A stretch of 64,000 bases of DNA, taken from assembly GCA_024703855.1 (NCBI GenBank), contig CP087965.1:3960001-4024000 (forward strand), read 5' to 3'. Numbering within the stretch: position 1 is the stretch's first letter; the number at the start of each line of letters is the position of its first letter. The notes beneath the pieces were generated by a model, which was not told the DNA's origin, did no database searches, and saw only the letters and a program-made list of their open reading frames with translations. This document shows, piece by piece, positions 9,306-19,104 of the stretch. Source of the DNA: Polaromonas sp. P2-4 (GTDB taxonomy: Bacteria > Pseudomonadota > Gammaproteobacteria > Burkholderiales > Burkholderiaceae_C). The position numbers were made by a program, and so were the translations under genes.

Positions 9306-9432
9306 CGCACCCCTTTTCTTTCTTTGAACGCCTGTTACCTCGTTTACGCCGGACCTTGGATAGTGCTCGACCCCCTGGTCAAGGCGATTCAGTCCGACAT
9401 CCACGCTTGGCGCCGGACTGCATGGTCTGGAT

Positions 9433-9981
9433 TCAGTCTTCCACTTCCTCCTGCACCATGATCTTCGGGTCCGTCAGGATTCGATCCAGGTCAAGCACCA
9501 CGAGGCGCTCGGCCGTCACGCCCTTCAGGTAGTCGGCCCGGATACCCGTGAGCGTCGGCAGCGAAGGCTGCAGACTTTCCAGCGGGATGGTTCGCACGCC
9601 CACGATGACGTCTGCCAGCAAGCCGAATTCGAGATCGTTGCCGCGCACGAAAATAATGCGGTGCAAATCGGTTAAGCCCTGATCGGGCAGGTCGAAGAAC
9701 TTCTTGATGTCGATTACCGGTGTGATGCGGCCACGCACATTCACAATTCCCAGCACAAACGGCGGGGTGCAGGGCAGCGGCGTCAGGTCTTTCAGCGGAT
9801 ACACCTCGCGTACATAGCGGGTCTCCAGCGCATAACACTCCTGGGCCAGGCGGAACTCGAGAAGTTCGAGCGAGGTGTGCGCAACCGGCGCATGCTCCGG
9901 GGGGCGGGCCAGCATTTGTGCCCGGTCGTGCAGGATTTGCGTTGCATCAGGCCCGGGCGAAGGGTGGCTATCGGGGTTCAT
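9433..9981 (-). CDS. CheW-like coupling protein (WspD-like, 182 aa)
   Basis: Scaffold protein linking receptors to CheA. The CheW domain spans about residues 38-178, with LEFRLAQECYALETRYVREVYP, PPFVLGIVNVRGRITPVIDIKKFF and a final LVVLDLDRIL. An N-terminal extension of ~35 residues precedes it. The start ATG overlaps the cheR stop (ATGA). Two CheW genes flanking a CheR-TPR gene is the arrangement of wspB-wspC-wspD, so this is the wspD position. Confidence 0.9.
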   Translation of the reverse strand: MNPDSHPSPGPDATQILHDRAQMLARPPEHAPVAHTSLELLEFRLAQECYALETRYVREVYPLKDLTPLPCTPPFVLGIVNVRGRITPVIDIKKFFDLPDQGLTDLHRIIFVRGNDLEFGLLADVIVGVRTIPLESLQPSLPTLTGIRADYLKGVTAERLVVLDLDRILTDPKIMVQEEVED

Positions 9982-11480
9982 GAAATACTTTCGAAGGCGC
10001 TCAGAGCCGTGATGGTTTCGGTGAGCCGGCCAGCGGTCAGGCCGTCCGATTCCGGCAAAAGATCGTCCGGTTGATAGCGATGCAGCAGATGCAGCGTATT
10101 GGCAAAATGCCTGTCTGCCTCAGGGGTCTTCCCTTGAGCGCGCGAGGTGTCCCAAGGAGAAATGGGCCAACACAAAGTCGGCTTGAAGATAAACCGCCCG
10201 CTGCAGGGAAAAGCGAGCTTGCTCGGGGTCGCGGCGCTCCTGCAGGATGATCGCGCGCAGGTAGTGGCCGGCAGGATCGAGTTTGTCGGCGGCGATCCAA
10301 CGCTCGCACCATGCCAGCGCATCGGCCAGCCTGCCCTGGTTGGCCAGCGCGTGCGCCAGCAGGCGAAGCAGGGCTGGTTCGGGCGAGCGCTGTGTCGGTA
10401 TGGCCAGTGCGGCCAGCAGCGTGGCCGCCGCTTCTTCGTAGCGGCCCTGCTCGAAAAGCGTTTGCGCGCCGGCCAGGGGACTGGGCAATGGTTCTGCCGC
10501 AACCGGCTCCTGCTGCCACGCTGCTAGGTCAGGAGCGGTTGGCGCGATGTTTGGCAAAGACGTTTCGACTGCCGGAACCGAGAATTGCGGTACCGGTGTT
10601 GTTGCCAGCAGGATCGGTTGGACGTGAGAAGAGGCACTGTTTTTTTGAAACAGGATCGCTTCAGAGAAATTCACCGCGCTGAATTGGGGATACAGGGCCT
10701 GCGATGCCTCGGTCGGGCTGACCGCCAGCCACCCCCCATCGACCAAGGCGTGGCTGAGATTGCCGATCACCTTGGCGACCTGGCGCGGTGTGAAGTACAT
10801 CAGCACATTGCGGCACAAAATCACATCCATCGCGTTCGTGTTGGTCGCCAGCGAGGGATAAACGTCCTCCACCATGTTCAGGCAGGCAAAGCGCACCAAC
10901 TTCTTGATTTTCGGAGCAATGGCGTAGCGGCCGTCGGCGCAGCGCTCGAAGTAGCGCGGCTTGAGCCAGGCCGGTGCATTGTGGAACGACCACTCGCCGT
11001 AGAGCCCAGCAACGGCTTTGCGCAGAAAATGCGCGTTGATGTCGGAGGCTGTGATCGTCACGTCCCAATCCTGCAGATCGGGCAGCAGTTGATGCACCAC
11101 AATCGCCAGTGAATACGCCTCTTCGCCGCTGCAGCAAGCCGCGCCCAGATGCGCAAGCGTTGCTCGCGGCCCCGTCGGCTGCGAATCAACGCGGGCAGGA
11201 TGCTGCTGGACAGCGCCTCCAGTATTTGAGGCTCACGGAAGAAGTAGGTTTCACCGACGGTGAGATGGCTTGCCAGCACCTGCAGCTGCGCCTGGGTTGG
11301 CGGCGCCGACAGCAGCCAGTCTATGCATGTTGCGGCATCCTCAAAGCCAAACTCTTGCGCTGCGCCAAACAGGCCACGCTTCAGATCACCCCAGCGCTCG
11401 CGTGGAAAATGCAGTCCCATCGTCCCGGCAACAAGTTCGCTCAACTGCGACCACTGCACGGACAAGACTTGGCTGCTCAT
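9978..11480 (-). CDS. CheR-type receptor methyltransferase with TPR tail (WspC-like; frameshifted twice)
   Basis: Methylates glutamates of the neighbouring chemoreceptors using S-adenosylmethionine. The N-terminal helical part leads to LTVGETYFFREPQ. The SAM site (RIWA...CCSGEEAYSLA) is split by a one-base loss near 11138. Then follow ITASDINAHFLRKA, VILCRNVLMYFTP and GGWLAVSPTE. The C-terminal ~170 residues are TPR-like repeats (GRYEEAAATLLAAL, GRLADALAWCERW, ARFSLQRAVYL). A second break near 10140 in a GC run separates GHLAR from AQGKTPEADRHFANTLHLL. It overlaps cheW at both ends. Confidence 0.87.
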
Positions 11481-11941
11481 TATTCGACCTGCTCCATCGC
11501 CGCATCCAGTGCGAGTTCCTCGTCCAGCGAGAGGAATTTTTCCAGGTCGTGAATCAGCACCAGGCCATCGCCAAGCTTGACCACGCCCTGGAACTGCTCA
11601 AGACCGGGTGTGATCAGGTTCGCACTGACAACGTCGGAGGCTTCCAGCTCGAGCAGACCCTGGGCTTCGTCGACGACCAGCGCCACGGATCGCCGCCGGG
11701 TTTGCGCGATCAGGAACTGGTCTGTGACACCGATCTTGCGCCGCGGCAATTGAAAACGTTGCCGGACATCGAGCACCGGGATCACGTTTCCCTGCAGGTT
11801 GAGGGCACCGAAAACGATGGCCGGCGCGTTCGGAATGGGGGTGACCTCTGCAGCGCAAACAATGCGCGTGACGCTGGACAACGGAAGGGCATAGCGCTGC
11901 CCGTCGAGGAAGAAAACAACCAGTCGTACGAGATCGCTCAT
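11480..11941 (-). CDS. CheW-like coupling protein (WspB-like, 153 aa)
   Basis: Intact single-domain CheW: VVFFLDGQRYALPLSSVTRIV at the N-terminus, FGALNLQGNVIPVLDVRQRF in the middle and DGLVLIHDLEKFLSLDEE at the end. It is the first gene of the chemosensory operon as seen here; its stop and the cheR start share TAATG. The ~200 bases upstream hold the presumed operon promoter, but I could not assign convincing -35/-10 boxes. Confidence 0.92.
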   Translation of the reverse strand: MSDLVRLVVFFLDGQRYALPLSSVTRIVCAAEVTPIPNAPAIVFGALNLQGNVIPVLDVRQRFQLPRRKIGVTDQFLIAQTRRRSVALVVDEAQGLLELEASDVVSANLITPGLEQFQGVVKLGDGLVLIHDLEKFLSLDEELALDAAMEQVE

Positions 11942-12141
11942 TGCAAAACTATGGCCTCACTTTTTTCTTGTTACTACCCAGAGTTCAGATGCAAGGAAAA
12001 CAGTAACACAGATGCACTTTTTGCAAACTTACTCGCCCTATTCGGGCGGCCAAAGATCATTTGCTGCAGAAATGAGTGGCCGGGTAGCGCGTGAACGCCT
12101 GACACCTGCAAGTCTGCTGCCGCAAGTCGGCGACCGTCCGC

Positions 12142-12169
12142 AAGACCACGCTGCACACGGCGTGGTCTT
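12142..12169 (-). terminator. Hairpin at the end of the UMF1-type transporter gene
   Basis: A ten-base stem (AAGACCACGC / GCGTGGTCTT) with a short loop overlaps the stop codon of the transporter. No clear T-run follows on the minus strand, so it may be a weak or Rho-assisted end. Confidence 0.35.
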
Positions 12170-13477
12170 AGGCTTGCGCGTTCGCCCGCAGTGCCGCTTC
12201 ACGCCCGCGTTGCACATTCACCGGAATCAGCAGCACCAATCCCACGACAAACAGCACGGCCGTCGACAGGATGGCGGTGCGCTGGTTGCCTCCGGTCATC
12301 CAGGTGATGGCACCGTAGCTCAGCGGCCCGATGATGCTGGCCAGGCGGATTGCGAAGGTCCACAGGCCGTAAAACTCCGCCAGTTGCCTTTTGGGCGCGA
12401 ACATGCCGGCCATGGCGCGGCCAGCCGACTGGCTGGAGCCCATGCACAGGCCCGCGATCGCCGCTGCGTACCAAAAGCCGCCCTTGGTCGTGGTAACGGC
12501 AGCGATCACGCAAGTGGCGATCCAGCCCACCAGCGTGATGCCGAGCGCAAGCTTGTGGCCGATGCGGTCCTGGAAATAGCCAAAAGCGAACGCGCCGCCA
12601 GCGGCCGCAAGGTTGAGCACGAAGATCAGCACCATGGTTTCCTGCTGCTGGAAGCCGATCACCTGCTCGGCGTAAATGGCAGCCAGCGCGACGGCTACGG
12701 CCACGCCCCCCTGGTAAAACACGGCGCAGGCCAGCAGCCACATGAAGTCCTGGTAGCGCCTGGCCTGGCGAAAAGTCTGCTGCAGCTGCGCAAGCGAAGC
12801 CTTCAGGCCGCTTTGGCGCCATGCAGCTGGGCTGGGCTGGGCCCGTTCATTGAGCAGGCGGAACGTGACCAGCGATGCAGCCCCGTAGACCACCGCCGTG
12901 ATCAGCATGGTGACGGGCACGAACTGGTCGGCCTTGATGCCCTGGCCCTGGGCCCAAATCACATAGCCCAGGCACAGCCCCAGGGCCAACATGCCGCCGA
13001 AGTAGCCAAAACTCCAGCCCCAGCCGCTGACCTTGCCCAGGGCCTCGGCCCTGGCCAGCTCCGGCAGGAAGGCGGCGGTCAGCGATTCGCCATACGAAAA
13101 AAGGTGTTCGACAGGATGATCAGCAGCACTGCGAGCGCTACGCTGCTGGGCCCTGCGAGCGCGAGCGCCGCGGTGGTCACCACACAGCCCACCGTCGTCA
13201 GCATCAGCAGCCGTTTCTTGGCCGCGCGCAGGTCGGCATAGGCACCGATGCTCGGCATGGTGAGCATGACAATGGCGTAAGACACGCTGAGCGCCGCCGT
13301 CCAGGCAAAGGTGGCCCACTCGGCCTTCTGCGCAATGCCGCCCACGAAATAGGCGGCAAACACGGCCGTGATCACGACCGTGGTGTAGCCCGAGTTCGCA
13401 AAGTCGTACATGGCCCAACCAAACACCTCCCGCTTGCGCACGCCGGGGTTGAGGGCATCCTGGGAAAAGAGGGCCAT
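12168..13477 (-). CDS. UMF1-type MFS transporter (frameshifted)
   Basis: Multi-pass membrane protein of the UMF1/Atg22-like branch of the MFS, recognisable from REVFGWAMYDFANSGYTTVVITAVFAAYF at the N-terminus (residues about 17-45) and PSIGAYADLRAAKKRLL. The frame breaks near 13097-13103, where a T7 run has become T6: NTFF must continue into SYGESLTAAFLPELA. The rest shows further transmembrane segments and GLCMGSSQSAGRAMAGMFAPK. Its substrate is unknown, and it is not obviously linked to its neighbours. Confidence 0.82.
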
Positions 13478-13600
13478 GGTTCAGCTCCTGAAGAGGAGCC
13501 ACAAGCATAGTCCACGGAGATGTCAGTGCAAGGTGACGCGGTCGCCGGCCGCCGGGACAAAGGGCGCGTTGCATTAGGACTGCTGCAAGGTCAGTCCGCG

Positions 13601-14044
13601 TTATTGAGGTTTACCGCGGTTCAACGCGCTTTCAAATTCCTCACGTGACAGCATGCCGTCCTTGTTGGTGTCGGCCTCGTCAAAGTGCTTTGCCACCCCA
13701 CGAAAACCGGCCGCTTCCTCGCGGGTGATTCTGCTGTCTTTGTTGGCATCGATGTAGCCGAATGCACGCTCTATGTCTTTGGCCGCGTACTTGGGAGCGG
13801 CAGCGGAGGCTTCGGTGTTGGACTGTGCTGGCTGGGTCAGGGGTGCGGTTGCAGCCGGGGCGGCGGGCTCGGCAGTCTGAGCTTGTGCATTCAAGGCCAG
13901 CAGGGCTGCTGCAGCGGTCAATGTGAGCAGGGCGCTCACATACCAATAAGTCGCACGGGGAGCGGGAAGCGATCTGAGTGGCGGAGGTAACTTGTTGGGG
14001 AAAGGGCATCTGTTTTTTGCGGGGAGGGTGAGACATAACAGCAT
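13601..14044 (-). CDS. Membrane-anchored EF-hand protein (147 aa)
   Basis: Two canonical EF-hand loops: DANKDSRITREE (about 99-110) and DTNKDGMLSREE (about 124-135), the second preceded by AKHFDEA. A single hydrophobic helix (VSALLTLTAAAALLALNAQA, about 37-56) and an Ala/Pro/Thr-rich linker place the EF-hand part outside the cytoplasm. The annotated ATG may be too early; initiation closer to the hydrophobic segment is possible. Ca2+ binding is inferred from the loops; the role is unknown. Confidence 0.75.
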   Translation of the reverse strand: MLLCLTLPAKNRCPFPNKLPPPLRSLPAPRATYWYVSALLTLTAAAALLALNAQAQTAEPAAPAATAPLTQPAQSNTEASAAAPKYAAKDIERAFGYIDANKDSRITREEAAGFRGVAKHFDEADTNKDGMLSREEFESALNRGKPQ

Positions 14045-14205
14045 TGGATGCCAATACCTGCATGGGCGCCAGTCTTCTTGCAGGGTGTTTCTGCCGGTTT
14101 ACATCCCCACCGGGGTCGGACACATTTCTTTGCGTGGAAAGCGTGCATTCATGAATGCATGGATGCACGAATACACAAAGAAACAGATTTTTTTCTTTGG
14201 ACCCA

Positions 14206-14236
14206 TTGACAGCTTAGACGGCTTGCCAAATACTAA
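14206..14236 (+). promoter_or_regulatory. Candidate promoter for the ArsR-led operon, possibly leaderless
   Basis: A perfect TTGACA (14206-14211) is followed by AATACT/TACTAA at 14229-14236. Transcription would start about at the ATG (14242), and there is no Shine-Dalgarno sequence, so the mRNA could be leaderless. Box assignment is by eye. Confidence 0.45.
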
Positions 14237-14241
14237 TCCAA

Positions 14242-14955
14242 ATGGTTAAGTATGAAGACAGTGTTTTGAACACCGTGTTTGCCGCCCTCGCAGACCCGAC
14301 TCGCCGCAAGGTGCTGCACGCGCTGGAGCAAGGCAGCCGCTCTGTGGGAGAGCTTGCCGAGCCGCATGACATGTCATTGCCGGGCTTCATGAAGCATTTG
14401 CGAGTGCTGGAAGACGCAGGGCTGGTCACGCGGGCCAAAGACGGGCGAGTGGTCAATGTGTCTATTTCGCCCGAACCCATGCAGGAGGCCGCTGTGTGGC
14501 TGTCCCGTTATGAAAAATTCTGGTCGGGGCGCCTGGATGCGCTGGGCCGGTACCTGTATCAACAAGAGGAGTTAAACCCCCATGGAAAGCAGCACTACCC
14601 AAGACCGCCCGTCGGTCAACTTCACCTGGCACTACAACGCCTCGCCCGAAAAAGTCTGGCGTGCGTGGACCGACCCGAAAGCGCTAGCCCAGTGGTTCGG
14701 GCCCGACCCCGAGGGCGTGGTCTCGGTGGCCGATATGGATGTGCGCGTCGGCGGCCGCTACCACATCAGGTTTGGCGTGCCGGGTGGCGAGGAGCACAAC
14801 GTCAGCGGCGTTTACCAGGAAGTTGTCGTGAACCGCAAGCTCGTCTTCAGCTGGGCCTGGCAAAGCACGCCCGAGCGGGTGTCACGGGTCACCGTCACGC
14901 TGCAGCCTTCAGACCCCGGGACAGAGCTTGTTTTTGTGCACGAGCAATTCTTTGA
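14242..14955 (+). CDS. ArsR-family HTH regulator; frame runs on over the next gene
   Basis: Residues 1-110 are a typical ArsR/SmtB winged helix: NTVFAALADPTRRKVLHALEQG, SVGELAEPHDMSLPGFMKHLRVLEDAGLV and an RYEKFWSGRLDALGRYL tail. This type commonly precedes an SRPBCC/AHSA1 gene, as here. The recognisable protein ends at about base 14575, yet the frame stays open to 14955 across the SRPBCC gene in another frame. A TAA in the +1 frame at about 14572 suggests that a one-base indel removed the real stop. No metal-binding cysteines are visible. Confidence 0.8.
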   Translation: MVKYEDSVLNTVFAALADPTRRKVLHALEQGSRSVGELAEPHDMSLPGFMKHLRVLEDAGLVTRAKDGRVVNVSISPEPMQEAAVWLSRYEKFWSGRLDALGRYLYQQEELNPHGKQHYPRPPVGQLHLALQRLARKSLACVDRPESASPVVRARPRGRGLGGRYGCARRRPLPHQVWRAGWRGAQRQRRLPGSCREPQARLQLGLAKHARAGVTGHRHAAAFRPRDRACFCARAIL

Positions 14956-15040
14956 CCAGGTTGCGCGTGATCGCCATAACCAGGGCTGGACGGGCGCTTT
15001 TGCAAAGCTTGACCGTTTTTTGAACTTGTCAACTGTTTGA
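14582..15040 (+). CDS. SRPBCC (AHSA1-like) protein (152 aa)
   Basis: START-like fold with the AHSA1 signature: YNASPEKVWRAWTDPKALAQWFGP near residues 18-40, VGGRYHIRF, LVFSWAW and GTELVFVHEQF, with a terminal helix. The start follows GAGGAG. Second gene of the operon; ArsR-SRPBCC pairs are common stress or xenobiotic units. The ligand is unknown. Confidence 0.88.
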   Translation: MESSTTQDRPSVNFTWHYNASPEKVWRAWTDPKALAQWFGPDPEGVVSVADMDVRVGGRYHIRFGVPGGEEHNVSGVYQEVVVNRKLVFSWAWQSTPERVSRVTVTLQPSDPGTELVFVHEQFFDQVARDRHNQGWTGAFAKLDRFLNLSTV

Positions 15041-15052
15041 AAGGACATCACC

Positions 15053-15430
15053 ATGCTTGGAAATAAAGATGCAATGGCCACGATTGCCGTCAAGGACATT
15101 GCGATTGCCAAAAAGTTCTATGAAGAAAAGCTCGGCCTTCAAACCCTGGAAAGCGCGCAAGAAGGCGTGCTCAGCTACCAGAGCGGCAAGACGGGCATGG
15201 TGGTGTACGTCTCGCAATACGCGGGAACCAACCGCGCGACCTCTGCCACCTGGGCCGTCGGCGACGACTTCGACAGCATCATGCAAACGCTCAAGGCAAA
15301 GGGCGTGACCTTCGAGCACTACGACTTGCCGGGTCTGGTGCGGGAAGGCGACGTGCATGTGGCCGGCACCTTCAAGGGCGCGTGGTTCAAGGACCCCGAC
15401 GGCAACATCCTCCATATCCTCAATCAGTAA
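15053..15430 (+). CDS. VOC-family (glyoxalase-like) protein (125 aa)
   Basis: Vicinal-oxygen-chelate fold with two beta-alpha-beta-beta-beta modules: MATIAVKDIAIAKKFYEEKLGL at the start and GAWFKDPDGNILHILNQ at the end. Starts 12 bases after the SRPBCC stop, preceded by AAGGA. Probably detoxification or resistance; the substrate cannot be read from the sequence. Confidence 0.87.
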   Translation: MLGNKDAMATIAVKDIAIAKKFYEEKLGLQTLESAQEGVLSYQSGKTGMVVYVSQYAGTNRATSATWAVGDDFDSIMQTLKAKGVTFEHYDLPGLVREGDVHVAGTFKGAWFKDPDGNILHILNQ

Positions 15431-15454
15431 TTCAAGCTTTCAAGGAGTTCAGCA

Positions 15455-16234
15455 GTGAACGCAAACCCTTCCATCCACGCCGTCGTCTCGCAAGAAGAAT
15501 GGATCGCCGCCCGCCAGCATCTATTGGCCCGCGAAAAGAGCTCACCGCCCAGCGCGACCTGGTGAACGCTGAGCGGCGCAGGCTGCCATGGGTCAAGGTC
15601 GACAAGCTTTATGTGTTTGACGGCCCCAACGGCAAAGAGACCCTGGCCGATTTGTTCGCAGGGCGCAGCCAGCTGATCATCTACCACTTCATGTTCGGCC
15701 CGAACTGGAAGGAAGGCTGTCCCAGTTGTTCGTTTGTGGCCGACCATCTGGATGGCGCTATTGCGCACATTGCGCAGCAGCGACATCACGCTGGCCGTGG
15801 TGTCGCGGGCACCGCTGGCCGAGTTGGCCGCCTTCAGGCAGCGCATGGGCTGGCGCTTCAAATGGCTTTCGTCATACGGCAGCGACTTCAATCACGACTA
15901 CCACGTCTCCTTCACCGAAGAGGAGCTTGCCCGGGGCAAGGTGTATTACAACTACCGCATGACGGAAGGCTTTGACGAATTGCCGGGCGCCAGCGTGTTT
16001 TACAAAGACGACCAGGGCAATATTTTTCACACCTATTCGACCTACGCCCGCGGCTTGGACCTGCTGGTGGGCGGCTACAACTACATCGACCTCACGCCCA
16101 AGGGGCGCGACGAAGCAGGTTTGCCCTTCACCATGAGCTGGGTGCGCCACCATGACAAGTATGAAGACACGCCCACCGCCCCGGCTGCCCAGGCGGCCCC
16201 GGCATGTTGCCATGCTGAAACCAGCGCCGCATGA
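15455..16234 (+). CDS. DUF899 thioredoxin-fold protein (frameshifted twice)
   Basis: I chose the GTG at 15455 for the AAGGAG at 15442-15447. The product begins VNANPSIHAVVSQEEWIAAR and continues ELTAQRDLVNAERRRLPWVKVDKLY, FMFGPNWKEGCPSCSF (CxxC-like pair), SRAPLAELAAFRQRMGW and YHVSFTEEELARGKVYYNY. One G is missing near 15540 (EK-EL) and one base is extra near 15778 (AHIAQ-SDITLAVVSRAP). The stop overlaps the start of the efflux gene (ATGA). Family members are thioredoxin-like, function not established. Confidence 0.83.
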
Positions 16235-17780
16235 CTGACAGCGCCAACCCGCCAAAAGCCACGCGCCGGGAATGGATGGGGCTCGCCGTTATCGCCCTGC
16301 CGTGCCTGCTGTATTCCATGGACCTCACGGTCATGAATCTTGCCGTGCCGCACCTTAGCGCCGACCTGCAACCCACAGGCGCGCAACTGCTGTGGATCGT
16401 CGACATCTACGGCTTCATGATTGCCGGCTCGCTGATCACCATGGGCACGCTAGGTGACCGCATTGGCCGCCGTCGGCTGTTGCTCATGGGCGCAGCGGCG
16501 TTCGGCATTGCCTCCGTGCTGGCGGCGTTTTCAAGCAGTGCTGAAATGTTGATCGCAACCCGCGCACTGCTCGGGCTTGCCGGGGGCAACACTCGCGCCG
16601 TCCACACTGTCATTGATCCGCAACATGTTTCTTGACCCGGCTGAGCGTACGGTGGCCATCGGTGTGTGGATTACCAGTTTTTCGGTGGGCGGTGCCATTG
16701 GCCCCCTGATTGGCGGCTTGTTGCTGGAGTACTTTTGGTGGGGCTCGGTATTTTTGGTCAGCGTGCCGGTGATGGCGCTGCTGCTGTTGATTGGGCCTGC
16801 CTTGCTGCCCGAATACCGCGACCCTGCCGCAGGGCGGCTTGACCTGCTGAGCGCGGCACAGTCACTGGCCGCCGTGCTGGCAGTTATTTTCGGCCTGAAG
16901 CGTATCGCTGAAGGCGGCGTGGCATGGTTGCCGGTGGTGTGCACCTTGGCGGGCCTTGTTATTGGTGCGGCGTTTATTCGCAGGCAGCGCACGCTGGCAA
17001 GTCCGCTCATTGATCTGGCCCTGTTTCGCGAGCCTGCCTTCAGTGCGGCGCTGGCCATCAACATCCTTTGCTTCTTCGGCGCGTTCAGCGCATTTTTATT
17101 TGTTGCGCAGCATCTGCAACTGGTGATCGGCTTGTCGCCGCTGCAGGCGGGGCTGTGGTCCTTGCCATCGGCCATCGGTTTTATCGTCGGTTCCATGCTG
17201 GCACCCGTCATCGTGCGGCGGGTCAGGCCGGGGCGGGTCGTCTCGGCTGGCCTGGCGCTCGCGTTTGTGGGCTTCGGCGTGCTCGCTCAAGCGGGGTGGC
17301 GCTTCCGGGTTGACTCTCCTGGTGGCAGGATCTTTCATCTTTGCCCTGGGGCTGGCACCGGTGATCACCCTGGTAACCGACCTGATTGTTGGGGCTGCAC
17401 CGCCCGAGCGGGCCGGAGCTGCGGCGGCAATCTCGGAAACCAGCTCCGAGTTGGGCGGTGCGCTGGGCATCGCCGTGTTGGGCAGCGTTGTGACCGCCGT
17501 CTATCGCAGCGCCATGGCTGACACCGTGCTTTATGGGGTGCCGCCTGCTGCAGCGCAAGCTGCGCGCAGCACACTGGGCGGCGCCGTGGCGGTCGCAGCG
17601 CAGTTGCCGGGTGTCACCGGCACAGCACTGCTCAATGCGTCGCGCGATGCGTTTGCGCAGGCGTTTCAGATGGCGGCAACGATCAGCGCCGTGATCGTGC
17701 TCGCCACCGCCATTCTTGCCGCAGCCATGCTACGGCAGCCTCAACCAGGCGCTGTGACCGAGGGCCGCCAGCGTGGGTGA
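16231..17780 (+). CDS. DHA2-family multidrug efflux MFS transporter (frameshifted twice)
   Basis: Drug:H+ antiporter of the 14-helix DHA2 type (SmvA/EmrB-like). Motifs: LYSMDLTVMNLAVPHLSADL (motif D1-like) near residue 28, LWIVDIYGFMIAGSL, GDRIGRRRLLLMGA (motif A) and GALGIAVLGSV near the end. One extra G near 16586 breaks GLAG-ATLAPSTLSLIRNMF and another near 17297 breaks AGG-ASGLTLLVAGSF; both lie in G runs. Last gene of the ArsR operon, so it probably exports the compound sensed or modified by that operon. Confidence 0.85.
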
Positions 17781-17841
17781 ATACTGCATTGCGCGGTGTC
17801 TGCAAGCCCCGCAACTGCATTTCAAGGTGATTTTTTAGCCT

Positions 17842-17894
17842 TTTTGGCCCCTAGCCCATACAGCGCGGGCGTAGGCAGCTATCTATTTTGTAGC
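17842..17894. repeat. Dispersed hairpin repeat (GCTAT...ATAGC family)
   Basis: Reverse-oriented copy: GGCCCCTAGCCCATACAGCG, then CGGGCGTAGGCAGCTAT and TTTGTAGC. It shares the CTAGCCCATA and GCAGCTAT blocks with the copies at 33981 and 42171. Lies between the efflux gene stop and the next convergent gene and may act in transcript ends. Confidence 0.7.
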
Positions 17895-17929
17895 GTCAGG
17901 TGGTCGCCGTGAGCGACGCCATGTTTCGC

Positions 17930-18916
17930 TCACAGTTTGGCCCAGTCAGAATAAGTGACCAATGCCGGGTGCGGTGCATGGCCAAGCAGTTCGCGCAGCG
18001 CGACGCACAGCTCGCTGAGATCGTGGGCTTTGCTCATGACCAGGGCCGCCCCCTCATCGTGCGCCTTGGCTCTCAGCGCTTCGTTCACGTAGCCCGAAAT
18101 AATGATCACCGGCAGGTCGGCACGCAGCCGCTTGACCTGCTTGAGAAATTCGATGCCGGAAGAGCCTGGCAGCCTGTAGTCGCTGACCACCACATCACAT
18201 CCCAACGGATCCCCCTGAAGGGCAGCCAGGGCCTCACTTCCGCTTTCATAGCAGGTGACCCGAAAGCCGGCATCGGGCAGCGTGTCGCTGACCAGAGAGC
18301 GCATGGCTTCATAGTCGTCCACATAGACGATGTGCTTGATGTGTGAGCCCGACCCGCTGATTGCCGGGGTTTCCAGCGGCAGCGCAGTCGGAAGGTAAAT
18401 ATCAAAAGCGGTTCCCCGGCCCGGTTCCGGGGACACGGTGATCATGCCCTGGTGCTGGACAATGATGTCGCGTATCTCCACCAGCGGGAGCCGGCGCGCG
18501 CTGGAGGGCCTGTCGTCCATCAGCTTGGGCGCAGGCATCAGCGTATGGAAAGGGCCGGTTGCCACCCGGCTGCTGTTGCTGACGACCAGCCGTGCGTAGC
18601 GCCTGGGCGGCAGCCCGCCCTGCAATTTTTCCGCATTGGGGTCCAGCACGACGTCGTCCAGCAGGATATCGCTTATCTCCACAACGATCTGTGTTGACAA
18701 GCCCACCATCGAATGCCATGCCACGATACAAACACTCAGCAGCGCTTGCTCCAGCCGATCGGCCTGCGCGCGCACTCGGGGGTGTTCGTGCGGCAACTCA
18801 ACAGCCAGTTCAAGCTCGCCCGGAAGCAGGGCACGAAAGCGCTGCAAGGCGCGCATCACAATGGGTTCAAGCTCTTGATTGACCAGCCCTTCGGCTTGCG
18901 GAAGGTCAGGATGCAT
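17930..18916 (-). CDS. Receiver-domain protein with degenerate kinase-like N-terminal half (328 aa)
   Basis: The C-terminal ~125 residues are a response-regulator receiver: HIVYVDDYEAMR (acidic pair), CDVVVSDYRLPGSSGIEFL with the phospho-acceptor Asp, and PVIIISGYV. Residues 1-190 look like a HATPase-type kinase core lacking a HisKA box: LEQALLSVCIVAW, VEIRDIIVQHQGMITV and PGRGTAFDIYLP resemble the N- and G2-box regions, but the usual DxGxG is replaced. It may therefore be a pseudo-kinase/receiver fusion. No DNA-binding domain. Nearby genes do not reveal its partner. Confidence 0.75.
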   Translation of the reverse strand: MHPDLPQAEGLVNQELEPIVMRALQRFRALLPGELELAVELPHEHPRVRAQADRLEQALLSVCIVAWHSMVGLSTQIVVEISDILLDDVVLDPNAEKLQGGLPPRRYARLVVSNSSRVATGPFHTLMPAPKLMDDRPSSARRLPLVEIRDIIVQHQGMITVSPEPGRGTAFDIYLPTALPLETPAISGSGSHIKHIVYVDDYEAMRSLVSDTLPDAGFRVTCYESGSEALAALQGDPLGCDVVVSDYRLPGSSGIEFLKQVKRLRADLPVIIISGYVNEALRAKAHDEGAALVMSKAHDLSELCVALRELLGHAPHPALVTYSDWAKL

Positions 18917-19104
18917 GGAAGCCTTTCCGATGACCGTGCGAAACGGTATTTTTCTACGGTCCTAAGTGCGAGCAGCTTGGGCCGCCCTCGCGTCACGGCG
19001 ACAGCGTAGGTCTTTTGGTTGATGGCGTCAATGGTCGCCGGCACGAACCTTGGGCGGGCTGTAGCGGTCATGTTCAATGCATTAAATCGACCGCCAGCCA
19101 AATA

